6,328 nt of DNA, from NCBI GenBank assembly GCA_003854995.1, contig RQOI01000394.1, forward strand, positions 1-6,328, in the 5' to 3' direction. Every line of letters begins with the position of its first letter. The first letter of the stretch is position 1. This DNA is from Candidatus Zhuqueibacterota bacterium (GTDB taxonomy: Bacteria > Zhuqueibacterota > Zhuqueibacteria > Residuimicrobiales > Krinioviventaceae). Below are positions 6,209 to 6,328 of the stretch, one piece after another. The position numbers and the translations under genes were made by a program. The notes below the pieces were generated by a model. It was not told the DNA's origin and made no database searches. It saw nothing but the letters and a program-made list of their open reading frames with translations.

Positions 6209-6328
6209 ATGGGAGATTCTCCACCTGGTGTGAACTGGAAAAACGACTATGAACATTTTAAACGCGCACCCAAAACGATCTTTTATCAAAACAACGTCGA
6301 ACACGTTTTGCGCGCAGAATGGAAATCA
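6209..6328 (+). CDS. Possible 5' end of a divergent gene, cut by the window edge
   Basis: From ATG 6209 an open frame of 40 codons runs to the edge without a stop, beginning MGDSPPGVNWKNDYEHF and ending in EHVLRAEWKS. The composition is protein-like (mixed charged and aromatic residues, GC rising sharply after the AT-rich gap), whereas the opposite strand in this stretch is broken by stops in two frames and reads poorly in the third. No Shine-Dalgarno sequence precedes the ATG; a GTG at 6230 or a start further upstream in the frame, open from 6176, are alternatives. I do not recognise the protein. If real, it is transcribed away from the KamA-like gene across about 156 bp. Confidence 0.4.
   Translation, partial: MGDSPPGVNWKNDYEHFKRAPKTIFYQNNVEHVLRAEWKS

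Overview
The window carries six intact protein genes, one recognisable gene remnant and one possible gene start at the right edge. The organism appears to be a Gram-negative-type bacterium: it has a System I cytochrome c maturation ABC exporter (CcmA/CcmB) and a lipoprotein with a classical lipobox. Coding regions are of moderate GC, by eye a little over half, while two intergenic stretches (about 2970-3240 and 6055-6210) are clearly AT-rich. The gene mix and protein style recall environmental lineages around Ignavibacteriota/Calditrichota/KSB1. That is an impression from memory, not a demonstrated placement.

Left block (6-2355, minus strand). Three genes read leftwards with 4-bp stop/start overlaps: an unnamed secreted, membrane-anchored protein of about 329 aa, then ccmA (ATPase), then ccmB (permease). 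A good sigma70-like promoter (TTGCGA, 17 bp, TATATT) lies just upstream of the first gene, so this looks like one translationally coupled transcript that continues past the left edge, where ccmC would be expected.

Middle block (2539-4238, plus strand). A small lipoprotein of unknown function is followed by about 500 bp without an intact gene. This gap is AT-rich at first and then holds a short open frame that I read as the decayed remains of a GH42-like beta-galactosidase: signal peptide and N-terminus, a large internal deletion, a piece of the middle of the catalytic domain, then a stop. Its start codon seems to have changed to ATA behind a well-placed ribosome binding site. An intact short-chain dehydrogenase/reductase (SDR) follows directly.

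Right block (4259-6052, minus strand). A 597-aa KamA-family radical SAM protein converges on the SDR with only 20 bp between the stops. It keeps the CxxxCxxC cluster motif, the GGDPL motif and a candidate PLP lysine. The two acidic residues that bind the lysine side chain in lysine 2,3-aminomutase appear to be Lys and Asn here, which points to another substrate, possibly glutamate. It also has an N-terminal region of roughly 280 residues before the radical SAM core. Upstream, a divergent plus-strand open frame runs off the right edge.

I saw no tRNA, rRNA, CRISPR array, insertion sequence or clear intrinsic terminator. No obviously new multi-gene system is present. The most useful leads are the KamA-like substrate pocket, the GH42 remnant and the unnamed gene leading the ccm transcript.
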